NCBI RefSeq assembly: GCF_002368195.1
Contig: NZ_AP018178.1
Coordinates: forward strand, 2,488,238 to 2,552,237
Direction: 5' to 3'
Length of the DNA stretch: 64,000 bases
Source of the DNA: Calothrix sp. NIES-2100
GTDB lineage: Bacteria; Cyanobacteriota; Cyanobacteriia; Cyanobacteriales; Nostocaceae
Position numbers and translations under genes: made by a program. The stretch's first letter is position 1. The number at the start of each line of letters is the position of its first letter. A model generated the notes under the pieces. It was not told the DNA's origin and searched no databases. It saw only the letters and a program-made list of their open reading frames with translations. Of this stretch, positions 44,630-52,894 are shown piece after piece.

Positions 44630-47044
44630 ATGTATGAGCTAGTTCAAGCTGCCTTAAATAGTGATGATAAAATTGCTCTGCGCCAGTTAATTTTGGCACT
44701 CAAAGCTACTGATAAGCGTTACTTCCTGAGAAATGAGATTTTACAAGCTTTTGCTGACTATTGCGAGCAATCCCATCGACCTACGTACTTTTACCATTCT
44801 TCTTCTGTAGGTAAACTCATTCACTACTGTCATGAAATCATTTTAGAAGAGGACAATACTTGGTTTGTGGTTCGTCCCCGGATTGCGAGCCAGGAGGTTT
44901 GGCGATTAACAACCGCAGGTACTCAATTTGAGCAAATGACACCCCAAGCATTACTGGATGTGAGAGATCGTCTGGTTAATCGCTACCAACCCCATATTTT
45001 AGATATAGATCTGCATCCCTTTTACGCGAATTCTCCCACGATTAGCGATCCGAGAAATATTGGTCAAGGTCTAGGCTTTCTCAACCGTTATCTGTGTAGT
45101 CAGGTATTGACAGATCCACAATACTGTTTAGATGTATTATTTCAGGTATTACATGGATTAAACTATGATGGCATTGGCTTGCTGATTAACGATCGCATTA
45201 AATCAGGCGACGAATTAGCCCAAAACATGCAGCAAGTCCGCAAATTCCTGAGTCAGCAGCATCCTGACACACCATACGCCAAATTTCGCTGGGAATTGGA
45301 AGAACTGGGTTTTGAACCAGGTTGGGGTAACACAGCTTCGCGCATGGGCGAAACTTTAGAACTTCTCCAACGCTTGATTGAAAATCCCCAGCCGGCAATG
45401 TTAGAAGCATTTGTGGCGCGTGTTCCCGCTGTCTTCCGGGTGGTGCTGATTTCCATACATGGTTGGATGGGACAAGAGGGAGTTCTCGGCAGAGATGAAA
45501 CCTTAGGTCAAGTTGCTTATGTTCTCGAACAAGCGCGTAGCTTAGAAAACAAACTGCGAAAAGAAATTGCACTGGCTGGACTTGACCTTTTAGATATTCA
45601 ACCCCATGTAATTGTTCTGACGCGACTAATTCCTCACTGCGAAGGTACATTTTGCAACCTGCGGCGGGAAAAAATCGCTGGGACAGAAAATGGCTGGATA
45701 TTGCGCGTACCTTTTGGGGAATTTAACCCCGAAATTACCGAGAATTGGATTTCTAAATATGAAATTTGGCCTTATTTAGAAACATTTGCCCACGATGCAG
45801 AAACAGAACTACTAGCTGAATTTCAGGGTAAACCCCATCTATTAATTGGTAACTATACCGATGGTAACTTAGTCGCCTTTCTCCTGTCCCAACGGCTGAA
45901 AGTCACCCATTGCCATATTGCCCATGTTTTAGAAAAGCCAAAAAATTTATTTAGCAATCTTTACTGGCAAGATTTAGAGGAAAAATATCATTTCTCAGCA
46001 CAATTTAGTGCAGATTTGATCAATATGAATGCAGCCGATTTTATTGTTACCTCATCCTACCAAGAAATTGTCGGCTCACCGGAAACCATCGGTCAGTATG
46101 AGTCATACAAGTGTTTTACCATGCCCCAGTTGTATCACGTAATTGATGGCATCGATTTGTTCAATCATAAATTCAACGTGGTACCGCCGGGAGTTAGTGA
46201 GGACATCTTTTTCCCTTTCAATGAAGCAGAAAACCGAGATCCAAAACTGCAAGCACAAATCAACGACTTACTTTTTCACCGGGAAGATTCACAGATTTTG
46301 GGTCACTTAAATCATCTAGAAAAACGACCGATTTTAACTGTAGCTCCCATAATTTCGGTTAAAAATCTGACTGGATTGGCTGAGTGCTTTGGTAAAAGTC
46401 AGGCTCTAAAAGAGCATTGCAACTTATTTATAATAACAGGCAAGTTGCATACATCTGAAGCCGCCAATGCTGAAGAAGCCGCAGAAATTCAAAAACTTCA
46501 CGACATTATTAACCAATACCAACTCCACGGACATATTCGTTGGTTGGGGATGCGTCTTCCTAATAATGATATTGGGGAAGTGTATCGAGTAGTTGCGGAT
46601 AAAAAGGGTATTTATGTCCACTTCGCTCGCTTTGAAGCCTTTGGGAGAAGTATTTTAGAAGCCATGATTTCTGGCTTACCAACTTTCATCACTCAATTTG
46701 GCGGGGCTTTAGAAATTATTGAAGAGCAAGAAGATAGATTTACGCTGAATCCTACAGATTTAGAAGGCTCTGCTACAAAAATAGGGGATTTCTGTAACCA
46801 ATGCGATAGCCATCGGGAATATTGGGATGAAGTTTCCGATTGGATGATTCAACGAATTCGCAATAAATACAACTGGAAATTACATAGTAATCAGCTGCTG
46901 TTGCTAGCGAAAATCTATGGCTTTTGGAATTTTGTAGCTCCTGAAAATACTGAAGCCAGGTTGCGCTATATGCAAACACTATTTCATTTAATTTATAAAC
47001 CCAGAGCCGAAAAGATTTTGGAGAAGCATTTGCATCGTGAGTGA
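44630..47044 (+). CDS. susA: Sucrose synthase
   Basis: Sucrose synthase reversibly cleaves sucrose with UDP or ADP to fructose and NDP-glucose. The 804-residue length is that of cyanobacterial and plant SuSy. Motifs include HLLIGNYTDGNLVAFLLSQR, CHIAHVLEKPKN, FTMPQLYHVIDGIDLF, NVVPPGVSED, and the GT4 nucleotide-binding E-x7-E (Glu669 in ARFEAFG, Glu677). In Anabaena, SusA supplies NDP-glucose and supports the sucrose that feeds heterocysts. A GAGGAGACAACT stretch lies 50 bases upstream. It is followed by the GH65 fusion in the same direction. Confidence 0.95.
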   Translation: MYELVQAALNSDDKIALRQLILALKATDKRYFLRNEILQAFADYCEQSHRPTYFYHSSSVGKLIHYCHEIILEEDNTWFVVRPRIASQEVWRLTTAGTQFEQMTPQALLDVRDRLVNRYQPHILDIDLHPFYANSPTISDPRNIGQGLGFLNRYLCSQVLTDPQYCLDVLFQVLHGLNYDGIGLLINDRIKSGDELAQNMQQVRKFLSQQHPDTPYAKFRWELEELGFEPGWGNTASRMGETLELLQRLIENPQPAMLEAFVARVPAVFRVVLISIHGWMGQEGVLGRDETLGQVAYVLEQARSLENKLRKEIALAGLDLLDIQPHVIVLTRLIPHCEGTFCNLRREKIAGTENGWILRVPFGEFNPEITENWISKYEIWPYLETFAHDAETELLAEFQGKPHLLIGNYTDGNLVAFLLSQRLKVTHCHIAHVLEKPKNLFSNLYWQDLEEKYHFSAQFSADLINMNAADFIVTSSYQEIVGSPETIGQYESYKCFTMPQLYHVIDGIDLFNHKFNVVPPGVSEDIFFPFNEAENRDPKLQAQINDLLFHREDSQILGHLNHLEKRPILTVAPIISVKNLTGLAECFGKSQALKEHCNLFIITGKLHTSEAANAEEAAEIQKLHDIINQYQLHGHIRWLGMRLPNNDIGEVYRVVADKKGIYVHFARFEAFGRSILEAMISGLPTFITQFGGALEIIEEQEDRFTLNPTDLEGSATKIGDFCNQCDSHREYWDEVSDWMIQRIRNKYNWKLHSNQLLLLAKIYGFWNFVAPENTEARLRYMQTLFHLIYKPRAEKILEKHLHRE

Positions 47045-47053
47045 AGGAGACGG

Positions 47054-47143
47054 TTGAATGTTGACGGTTGAGGGTTGACTGTTGACTGTTGACTGTTGAC
47101 AAATGACCAATGACCAATGACCAATGACCAATGACAAATGACA
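47054..47143. repeat. Heptameric short tandem repeats forming the GH65 leader
   Basis: GGTTGAC, TGACTGT and then CCAATGA units fill the gap and run up to the start codon of the next gene. The last units contribute in-frame ATGs and leave no ribosome site. Confidence 0.8.
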
Positions 47144-50023
47144 ATGGATATAACAGGTAATTATCGCGATTTTATTTATCAAGACTGGATTTTAATTGAA
47201 ACCCAGTTTCACCCCGACCAATTGCAGTCTAGAGAAACGATTTTTACAATCGGCAATGGTTATTTAGGAACCAGAGGTAGCTTTGAGGAAGGGTACATGC
47301 GTGCATTACCGGCTACTTTTATCCACGGTGTTTATGATGAGGTTCCTGTTGTCTATACGGAATTGGTCAATTGTCCTGATTGGCTACCATTGGTGGTGAC
47401 GATAAATGGCGATCGCTTTCGTCTCGATCAAGGTGAGATATTAAACTATAGTCGCCAACTTGATGTCCGTCGAGGTCTTTTGAGTCGTTCTGTACGTTGG
47501 CGCAGCCCGAAGGGAAGTACAATAGACTTGCATTTTGAGCGCTTCGCTAGCATCGCCGATCAACATGTGTTAGGGCAACGCTGTCAAGTCACACCTCTAG
47601 ATTTTTCTGGTGTGATTGAAATTCAAGCTAGCATCAACGGTTATCCAGAAAATCCCGGTTTTAATCATTGGGAATGTCTCGAACAAGACAAAACAGACGA
47701 GGGTATCTGGTTACATCGCCGCACGCGCAACTCCCGGATTGATATTGGTTTGGCTGCTAAGTTGACTATTTCTGGGGCGGAAGCTTCTTTACAGGTTAAC
47801 AGTGCGCCTGGTTATCCAACTCTCAGCGCCACCTTCCTGGCGACATCCAATCAGACAGTCACAGCCGAAAAGCTGGTGACCGTTTTTACCTCGCGGGAAG
47901 TTGCCGCACCAGAACAAGCAGCACGAGAAAAATTGACTCTTCTACCCAACTACGCAACCCTTCTTCAAGAGCAGGAAAAAGCTTGGGCTGAAATTTGGCA
48001 AAAAAGTGATATTATAATCGAAGGGGATCTTATAGCAGCTTTTGCTGTTCGCTATAATTTATTTCAACTTCTCATTGCTGCTCCCAAAGATGACGACAAA
48101 GTCAGTATCCCTGCCAAAACCCTTTCTGGCTTCGGTTATCACGGACATATATTTTGGGACACAGAAATTTTTATTCTGCCATTTTTTATATATACCCAAC
48201 CTGCCTTAGCCCGCAATCTCCTGAGTTACCGCTACCATACCTTAAATGGAGCGCGACGCAAGGCAGCTCACGATGGGTATAAGGGAGCGATGTATGCCTG
48301 GGAAAGTGCCGATAGTGGAGATGAAGTTACACCAAGGTGGGCGTTACCCAACGATCCTTATGGGGAAGATGTACGGATTTGGTGCCGCGATCGCGAAATT
48401 CATATTAGTGCAGATATCGCTTACGCCGTCTGGTTCTACTGGCAAGCCACTAATGATGATCAGTGGATGGGAGACTGTGGTGCTGAGATTATTTTAGATA
48501 CGGCCATATTCTGGGGTAGTCGGGTGGAATTTAACCCCAAATACGAACGTTATGAGATTCGCGGCGTGATTGGTGCAGATGAATATCACGAGTTTGTCCA
48601 TAACAATACCTTCACCAACCGCATGGTGCAATGGCATTTGGAACGAGCGATCAAAGTTTATGATTGGCTCAAGGCTACCTTCCCGGAAAAAGCCAGGGAA
48701 CTAGAAGAGAAATTGCATCTGGGTACAAAACAGCGATCGCGTTGGCAAGATATCATCGACAATATTTGGATTCTCCAAAATTCTGCCACAGGGATGATTG
48801 AGCAGTACGAGGGATTTTTCCAATTATCAGATATCAACTTAAATGAATACGAACCGCGTACACGTTCCATGCAAGCAATCTTAGGGATAGAAGGAGCGAA
48901 TAAACGCCAAGTACTCAAGCAACCAGATGTGTTAATGCTGCTATATCTGATGCGCCAATCAGGGGAATCTCCCTACGACCCAAAAACCTTACAGGTAAAC
49001 TGGGATTACTACGCACCCCGCACAGATATTACCTACGGTTCCTCCCTCGGCCCTGCGATTCACGCTATCTTAGCCTCAGATTTAGGTAAATCAGCCGAGG
49101 CTTACGAACGCTTTATGCAAGCGGCGATGGTAGATTTGCAAGATGTCCGGGGTAATAATAACGATGGTATACATGGGGCGAGTGCTGGGGGAATCTGGCA
49201 AACAGTGATTTTTGGCTTTGGTGGTATCCAATTCACCGAAAATGGCCCTGTAGCTCATCCCCAATTACCTCCTAGTTGGACGCGCTTGAAATTCCAACTG
49301 CATTGGCGGGGAAAATGGCATGAGTTTGATTTGCGGAAAGAAGCAACCCTATCTTCTGATATTCGCGGTGTGATTTTTGATTTAGATGGGGTATTAACCG
49401 ATACAGCAGAATATCACTATCGCGCTTGGCAAAGGCTAGCCGATGAAGAGGGAATCCCGTTTAATCGGCAGGATAATGAAGCGCTGCGGGGAGTGTCGCG
49501 GCGGGAATCACTGATGCTGATTGTTAAAAATAGACAGTATACAGAAGCCCAAATCCAAGAGATGATGGAGCGGAAGAATAATTATTATGTAGAATCAATT
49601 CAACATATTACACCAAAGGATTTGTTACCAGGTGCGATCGCACTTTTAGATGAACTACGCCAAGCTGGAATTAAAATTGCGATCGGTTCAGCTAGCAAAA
49701 ACGCCCATACAGTTGTTGAGAAATTAGGGATTGCTGATAAAGTAGATGCGATCGCTGATGGTTATAGTGTGGAAAAACCTAAGCCCGCACCCGACTTATT
49801 TCTCTTCGCCGCCCAAGAGCTAGGATTACCACCAAATCAATGTATAGTCGTAGAAGATGCGTCTGCTGGGATTGAAGCTGGTTTAGCCGGCGGGATGTTA
49901 ACAGTCGGACTCGGCCCGGTTGAGCGTGTAGGTGCAGCTAACGTCGTTCTACCTAGCCTAGCAGGTATTACATGGGTAGACTTAAAAGCTAAATTGAATG
50001 CTGCAAACACAATTAAACATTAA
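47144..50023 (+). CDS. GH65 disaccharide phosphorylase fused to beta-phosphoglucomutase
   Basis: I prefer the ATG at 47144 (MDITGNYRDF), as the one at 47138 lies in the repeat; 959 residues. Residues 1-730 form a GH65 phosphorylase (ETIFTIGNGYLGTRGSFEEG, FWDTEIFILPFF, and the general acid Glu480 in GADEYHEFVHNN). Residues 738-955 form a HAD beta-phosphoglucomutase (Asp746 and Asp748 in VIFDLDGVLTDT, IGSASKNAH, VVEDASAGIEAG). Phosphorolysis of trehalose, maltose or kojibiose would give beta-glucose 1-phosphate, converted in the same polypeptide to glucose 6-phosphate. The substrate is not certain. It follows susA. Confidence 0.93.
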   Translation: MDITGNYRDFIYQDWILIETQFHPDQLQSRETIFTIGNGYLGTRGSFEEGYMRALPATFIHGVYDEVPVVYTELVNCPDWLPLVVTINGDRFRLDQGEILNYSRQLDVRRGLLSRSVRWRSPKGSTIDLHFERFASIADQHVLGQRCQVTPLDFSGVIEIQASINGYPENPGFNHWECLEQDKTDEGIWLHRRTRNSRIDIGLAAKLTISGAEASLQVNSAPGYPTLSATFLATSNQTVTAEKLVTVFTSREVAAPEQAAREKLTLLPNYATLLQEQEKAWAEIWQKSDIIIEGDLIAAFAVRYNLFQLLIAAPKDDDKVSIPAKTLSGFGYHGHIFWDTEIFILPFFIYTQPALARNLLSYRYHTLNGARRKAAHDGYKGAMYAWESADSGDEVTPRWALPNDPYGEDVRIWCRDREIHISADIAYAVWFYWQATNDDQWMGDCGAEIILDTAIFWGSRVEFNPKYERYEIRGVIGADEYHEFVHNNTFTNRMVQWHLERAIKVYDWLKATFPEKARELEEKLHLGTKQRSRWQDIIDNIWILQNSATGMIEQYEGFFQLSDINLNEYEPRTRSMQAILGIEGANKRQVLKQPDVLMLLYLMRQSGESPYDPKTLQVNWDYYAPRTDITYGSSLGPAIHAILASDLGKSAEAYERFMQAAMVDLQDVRGNNNDGIHGASAGGIWQTVIFGFGGIQFTENGPVAHPQLPPSWTRLKFQLHWRGKWHEFDLRKEATLSSDIRGVIFDLDGVLTDTAEYHYRAWQRLADEEGIPFNRQDNEALRGVSRRESLMLIVKNRQYTEAQIQEMMERKNNYYVESIQHITPKDLLPGAIALLDELRQAGIKIAIGSASKNAHTVVEKLGIADKVDAIADGYSVEKPKPAPDLFLFAAQELGLPPNQCIVVEDASAGIEAGLAGGMLTVGLGPVERVGAANVVLPSLAGITWVDLKAKLNAANTIKH

Positions 50024-50048
50024 GCCATCTCATCAGCAGTTTTAACCA

Positions 50049-50225
50049 TTACTTAAATACTAATTTCACTATCAAGTCGTAAAAATATCCTCCCAATAAT
50101 ACACCTGCTGCCCCGATTAATCCTAATAATGGAGGAACTGGAGCAGGTAACTTTATCCAACCAAACACAACACCGATAATAAACCCTCCCAGCAGGGACA
50201 TCCCAGCCTGTCTTAAGAAATCCAT
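50049..50225 (-). CDS. XapX-like small membrane protein (DUF1427)
   Basis: The 58-residue protein has two membrane helices, MSLLGGFIIGVVFGW and PPLLGLIGAAGVLLGGYF, joined by IKLPAPVP. This is the XapX/DUF1427 pattern (G.iiG..f....P.P.PP...G..G). The role is unknown; the name comes from a gene next to xapB in E. coli relatives. It lies 35 bases downstream of the adenosine-specific kinase gene on the same strand. Confidence 0.75.
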   Translation of the reverse strand: MDFLRQAGMSLLGGFIIGVVFGWIKLPAPVPPLLGLIGAAGVLLGGYFYDLIVKLVFK

Positions 50226-50260
50226 CAGTCAGTCCTAGTTAATTTCATTAATGCTTTGGT

Positions 50261-50743
50261 CTAAAGCTTATAACCAATTTGGCGTAAAAAGCTTTGACGC
50301 GCCTTGACATCTTCCGGCGTTTCTAATCCTTTGGGTGAAAATCCATCAATCACACCGAGAATACCTCTACCTTGCTCGGTTTGGGCGACAATTACCTCTA
50401 CAGGATTGGCGGTGGCACAGTAAATTGTACAGACTTCTGGACACTGCTTGATGGCATTGAGAAAATTTATCGGATAAGCGTCTTTCAGTAAAATAATAAA
50501 ACTGTGACCTGCACCAATAGCGATCGCATTGTTAATTGCTGCATCTTCCAAAGAGCGATCGCTTCCTGTGCTTCTGACTAAACATGGGCCTGAGGCTTCG
50601 CAAAAAGCAATCCCAAATTTGACCTGTGAAGATATACCTACCATAATTTCATGCAGGTCTTCCACGGTTTTGATAAAGTGGGTTTGTCCCAAAATAACGT
50701 TACAGTCTTCCGGAATTTGCATTGCAACGGCTTTGAGTTCCAT
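50261..50743 (-). CDS. Adenosine-specific kinase (DUF355)
   Basis: The 160-residue protein matches the adenosine-specific kinase family along its whole length: VKFGIAFCEASGPCLVRSTG, a helix DAAINNAIAIGAGHSFIILL, the YPINFLNAIKQCPEV block, IYCATANPVEVIVAQTEQGR and the GVIDGFSPKGLE ending. Family members bind adenosine and ATP and form compact oligomers in the cytoplasm; their metabolic role is little studied. The divergent Rrf2 regulator may share control. Confidence 0.88.
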   Translation of the reverse strand: MELKAVAMQIPEDCNVILGQTHFIKTVEDLHEIMVGISSQVKFGIAFCEASGPCLVRSTGSDRSLEDAAINNAIAIGAGHSFIILLKDAYPINFLNAIKQCPEVCTIYCATANPVEVIVAQTEQGRGILGVIDGFSPKGLETPEDVKARQSFLRQIGYKL

Positions 50744-50804
50744 GTTGTTTGCCTCTTTATGCAGAACTCAGCTACAACTTTAGTTGTGATGATACTATTT
50801 TTGT

Positions 50805-50832
50805 ATTTCTGGGAATACTAATCCCAAGAAAT
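50805..50832. promoter_or_regulatory. Near-palindromic operator candidate
   Basis: ATTTCT-GGGAATACTAATCCC-A-AGAAAT is nearly symmetric and lies 62 bases upstream of the adenosine-specific kinase start, between it and the divergent Rrf2 gene. An operator for the Rrf2 protein is a reasonable guess. Confidence 0.4.
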
Positions 50833-51070
50833 ACACAATTCCTTACTTAAGGCTATTTCTCCCCTGTTTTTGTTGCTCAGAGGCGATTATCCCTGAATAA
50901 TAAGTTTTATTTATCGTATTGAGAAAGAAAAATATTTGCTTCTATGGTTAAGAGTCTCTAAAGTTAAATCAGCCAATCAAGCAAAGATTGATGAGCAAAT
51001 TTTGCTTTACATAACCTGAAGCAAAAGTCAACAGTAAAACTAAATTTATTAAGTTTAATATATTACAACA

Positions 51071-51508
51071 GTGGAACTCTCTAACAAATCTGAATACGCA
51101 CTTCTAGCGCTGTTAGAGTTGGCGAGCCGTTACTCTAGTGGCGAATCTCTACAAATCCGACAGATGGCTGTACTCCAAGATATACCGAACCGCTATTTAG
51201 AGCAATTGCTAGCAACTTTGAGGCGTGGCGGTCTAATTAAGAGTATCCGGGGAGCCAAGGGAGGTTACGTTTTAGCACGAGAACCAAAGAAAATTACCTT
51301 ACTGGACGCTTGGAGCTGCATTGAAGGAGTAGAGGCGGTGACAGCGAAAGTTGAGCAACATGGGAAAACATTAGAAACTCAAATCATTGAAGAAGTTTGG
51401 CAAGAAGCACGTCAGGCGGCTAACGCTGTTTTGGAAAATTATACACTCCAAGACTTGTGCGATCGCCGTAGCACGCAACAAAAAAAGGAACTGATGTATT
51501 ACATCTAA
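51071..51508 (+). CDS. Rrf2-family transcriptional regulator
   Basis: The gene starts with GTG at 51071 (MELSNKSEYALLALLELASR) and encodes 145 residues. The winged helix-turn-helix is clear: LQIRQMAVLQDIPNRYLEQL, LRRGGLIKSIRGAKGGYVLA, and the following KKITLLDAWSCIEG. The three-Cys iron-sulfur cluster motif of IscR/NsrR is missing, so it is likelier to sense a metabolite, as CymR does. Targets are unknown; a palindrome lies in the shared intergenic region. Confidence 0.92.
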   Translation: MELSNKSEYALLALLELASRYSSGESLQIRQMAVLQDIPNRYLEQLLATLRRGGLIKSIRGAKGGYVLAREPKKITLLDAWSCIEGVEAVTAKVEQHGKTLETQIIEEVWQEARQAANAVLENYTLQDLCDRRSTQQKKELMYYI

Positions 51509-51545
51509 CTTGTAGTCAGCACTTTATCCGCATTTCTCACAAACA

Positions 51546-51608
51546 GTAGGGGCGGGTTTACAGATATGATCCAATAATTCACGACTATCTGGCTGAACCT
51601 GCCCCTAC
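51546..51608. mobile_element. Small inverted-repeat element, GTAGGGGCGGG family, copy 2
   Basis: Ends GTAGGGGCGGGTT and AACCTGCCCCTAC pair with one mismatch over 13 bp. The centre begins ACAGATAT like copy 1 at 16302. It lies between convergent genes. Confidence 0.65.
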
Positions 51609-51618
51609 GACATCTGGA

Positions 51619-52053
51619 CTACTTCTTCGATGGCTGTTGGGAAATTGAGAGGGTATAGCTATATTCCCGTTGAGATATGTCCCCGACATAAAATGAGTAT
51701 TCTCCCGCTTGCCAAAAGCCAGCTAGTTCTGCCTTCGCTTCCGAACTATCTGCGAGAACACAGAACTTTCCTCCAGGCCCATCAATTAGCAAAGTTGGCT
51801 GTCCTTTACTCTCTACAGTGACGCGCAAATAAGGCAGCGATTTGGGTACTTGAATAACTTGACTAGGTTTAGCAGGAATGTGACCACAATTGCTTTTCAC
51901 AGAACCTTCACCATTGCCATTCACAACTAATGGGTCGGGGCTAAAGTTGGGATTAACAACTTTGGGTGGGGTCTGCGCCAAATTGGCATTATTAAACACC
52001 AAACTCATTGCCAAAGCTGCGGGAACAACCGTAAATATTCTCTGCATTTTCAT
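51619..52053 (-). CDS. Secreted hypothetical protein
   Basis: The 144-residue protein has a signal peptide (IFTVVPAALAMSLVFNNANL, cleavage near LAQ). The mature part has strand-like segments (LPYLRVTVESKGQPTLLIDG, GEYSFYVGDISQREYSYTLS) and two cysteines (SNCGHIP, FCVLAD), suggesting a small beta-sandwich in the periplasm or envelope. I recognise no named family, though similar proteins occur in Nostocales. Confidence 0.72.
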   Translation of the reverse strand: MKMQRIFTVVPAALAMSLVFNNANLAQTPPKVVNPNFSPDPLVVNGNGEGSVKSNCGHIPAKPSQVIQVPKSLPYLRVTVESKGQPTLLIDGPGGKFCVLADSSEAKAELAGFWQAGEYSFYVGDISQREYSYTLSISQQPSKK

Positions 52054-52511
52054 AAGATTAAATTCATGCTCCCGACTGGTAATCGAGCGGTATTAAGACA
52101 TAATCTAAGATTTAAGACGATCGTAATCATTTTGTGTTCCAAAAAACTAGGTATAAAATTTGCTCTTTATATATAAAAAATATAAAACATAATCTGGATG
52201 AAAAAAGCGTGAAGTATCGGTTTGGTAAGGAAGCAGAAATCGACAACTCTTACTGATATCTAAGCAACTAAAGTACTCAGTATGATTGTGATTAATTAAT
52301 GTTTTTGTTGATGACCACACCTGTACGATTTGGGAATGTCCGGATTGGCGCAGAAAAATCATGAAATCGTTGCCATAAAGGTGTTTGAGGAATTTATTAA
52401 ATTGAAATTTCCCAAAAACGAGATGGTGATTTATCGAAAGATGTCTGACAAACATATACATCAGCTAAAATCACAGACAAAACCGAGCCAAAGCTGAGGT
52501 AGAAAAGAGTT
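52054..52511. other. Gap with no supported gene
   Basis: A minus-strand frame at 52147-52461 is open but has an unnatural composition rich in Phe, His, Ser and Tyr and no ribosome site. The promoter of the next gene lies at the right end. Confidence 0.45.
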
Positions 52512-52838
52512 ATGAATCCTCAACCAGAAGAAGACTTGCAGCGTCGCCTCCAAAAGCTAGAGGCAGAGATTAATTCCCAGCCAGAAAAACCAAGACCAAG
52601 CACTAGGTGGAATTTTGAGAGCATAAACTCCCAGCTAATGCAATTGCAAAGTAGGTTCAATAGCTTGACTGGAACGAAAAAGCTAGTAGTTTTAGGCGTG
52701 ACGGTGCTATTAGGTCTAGCAATGGTGCAAGTAGTGTTTAAACTTGTAGCCTCTGCGATTAGTCTGGCAGTGTTGGCAGGGTTGGTGTATGTTGGATACA
52801 AATTTTTTGTTTCTAGTAGTTTTCAACAAAAAAAATAG
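52512..52838 (+). CDS. Small membrane protein with coiled-coil start
   Basis: The 108-residue protein starts with a heptad helix (DLQRRLQKLEAEINSQ), a polar linker and a second amphipathic helix (INSQLMQLQSRFNSL). Two adjacent membrane segments follow (LVVLGVTVLLGLAMVQVVF and AISLAVLAGLVYVGYKFFV). Similar small proteins are found across cyanobacteria with unknown role. It lies 56 bases before the RDD/pentapeptide gene and is probably co-transcribed. Confidence 0.75.
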   Translation: MNPQPEEDLQRRLQKLEAEINSQPEKPRPSTRWNFESINSQLMQLQSRFNSLTGTKKLVVLGVTVLLGLAMVQVVFKLVASAISLAVLAGLVYVGYKFFVSSSFQQKK

Positions 52839-52894
52839 CCGATTGTAACCGCCCTCAAAGCGGTGTAGAAGTAAAGTTAAAGGTAATTAATACG

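Noticed and set aside
52147..52461. Minus-strand frame of 104 codons
   Set aside because: Amino-acid composition is unnatural and no start signal is visible, though an orphan cannot be fully excluded.
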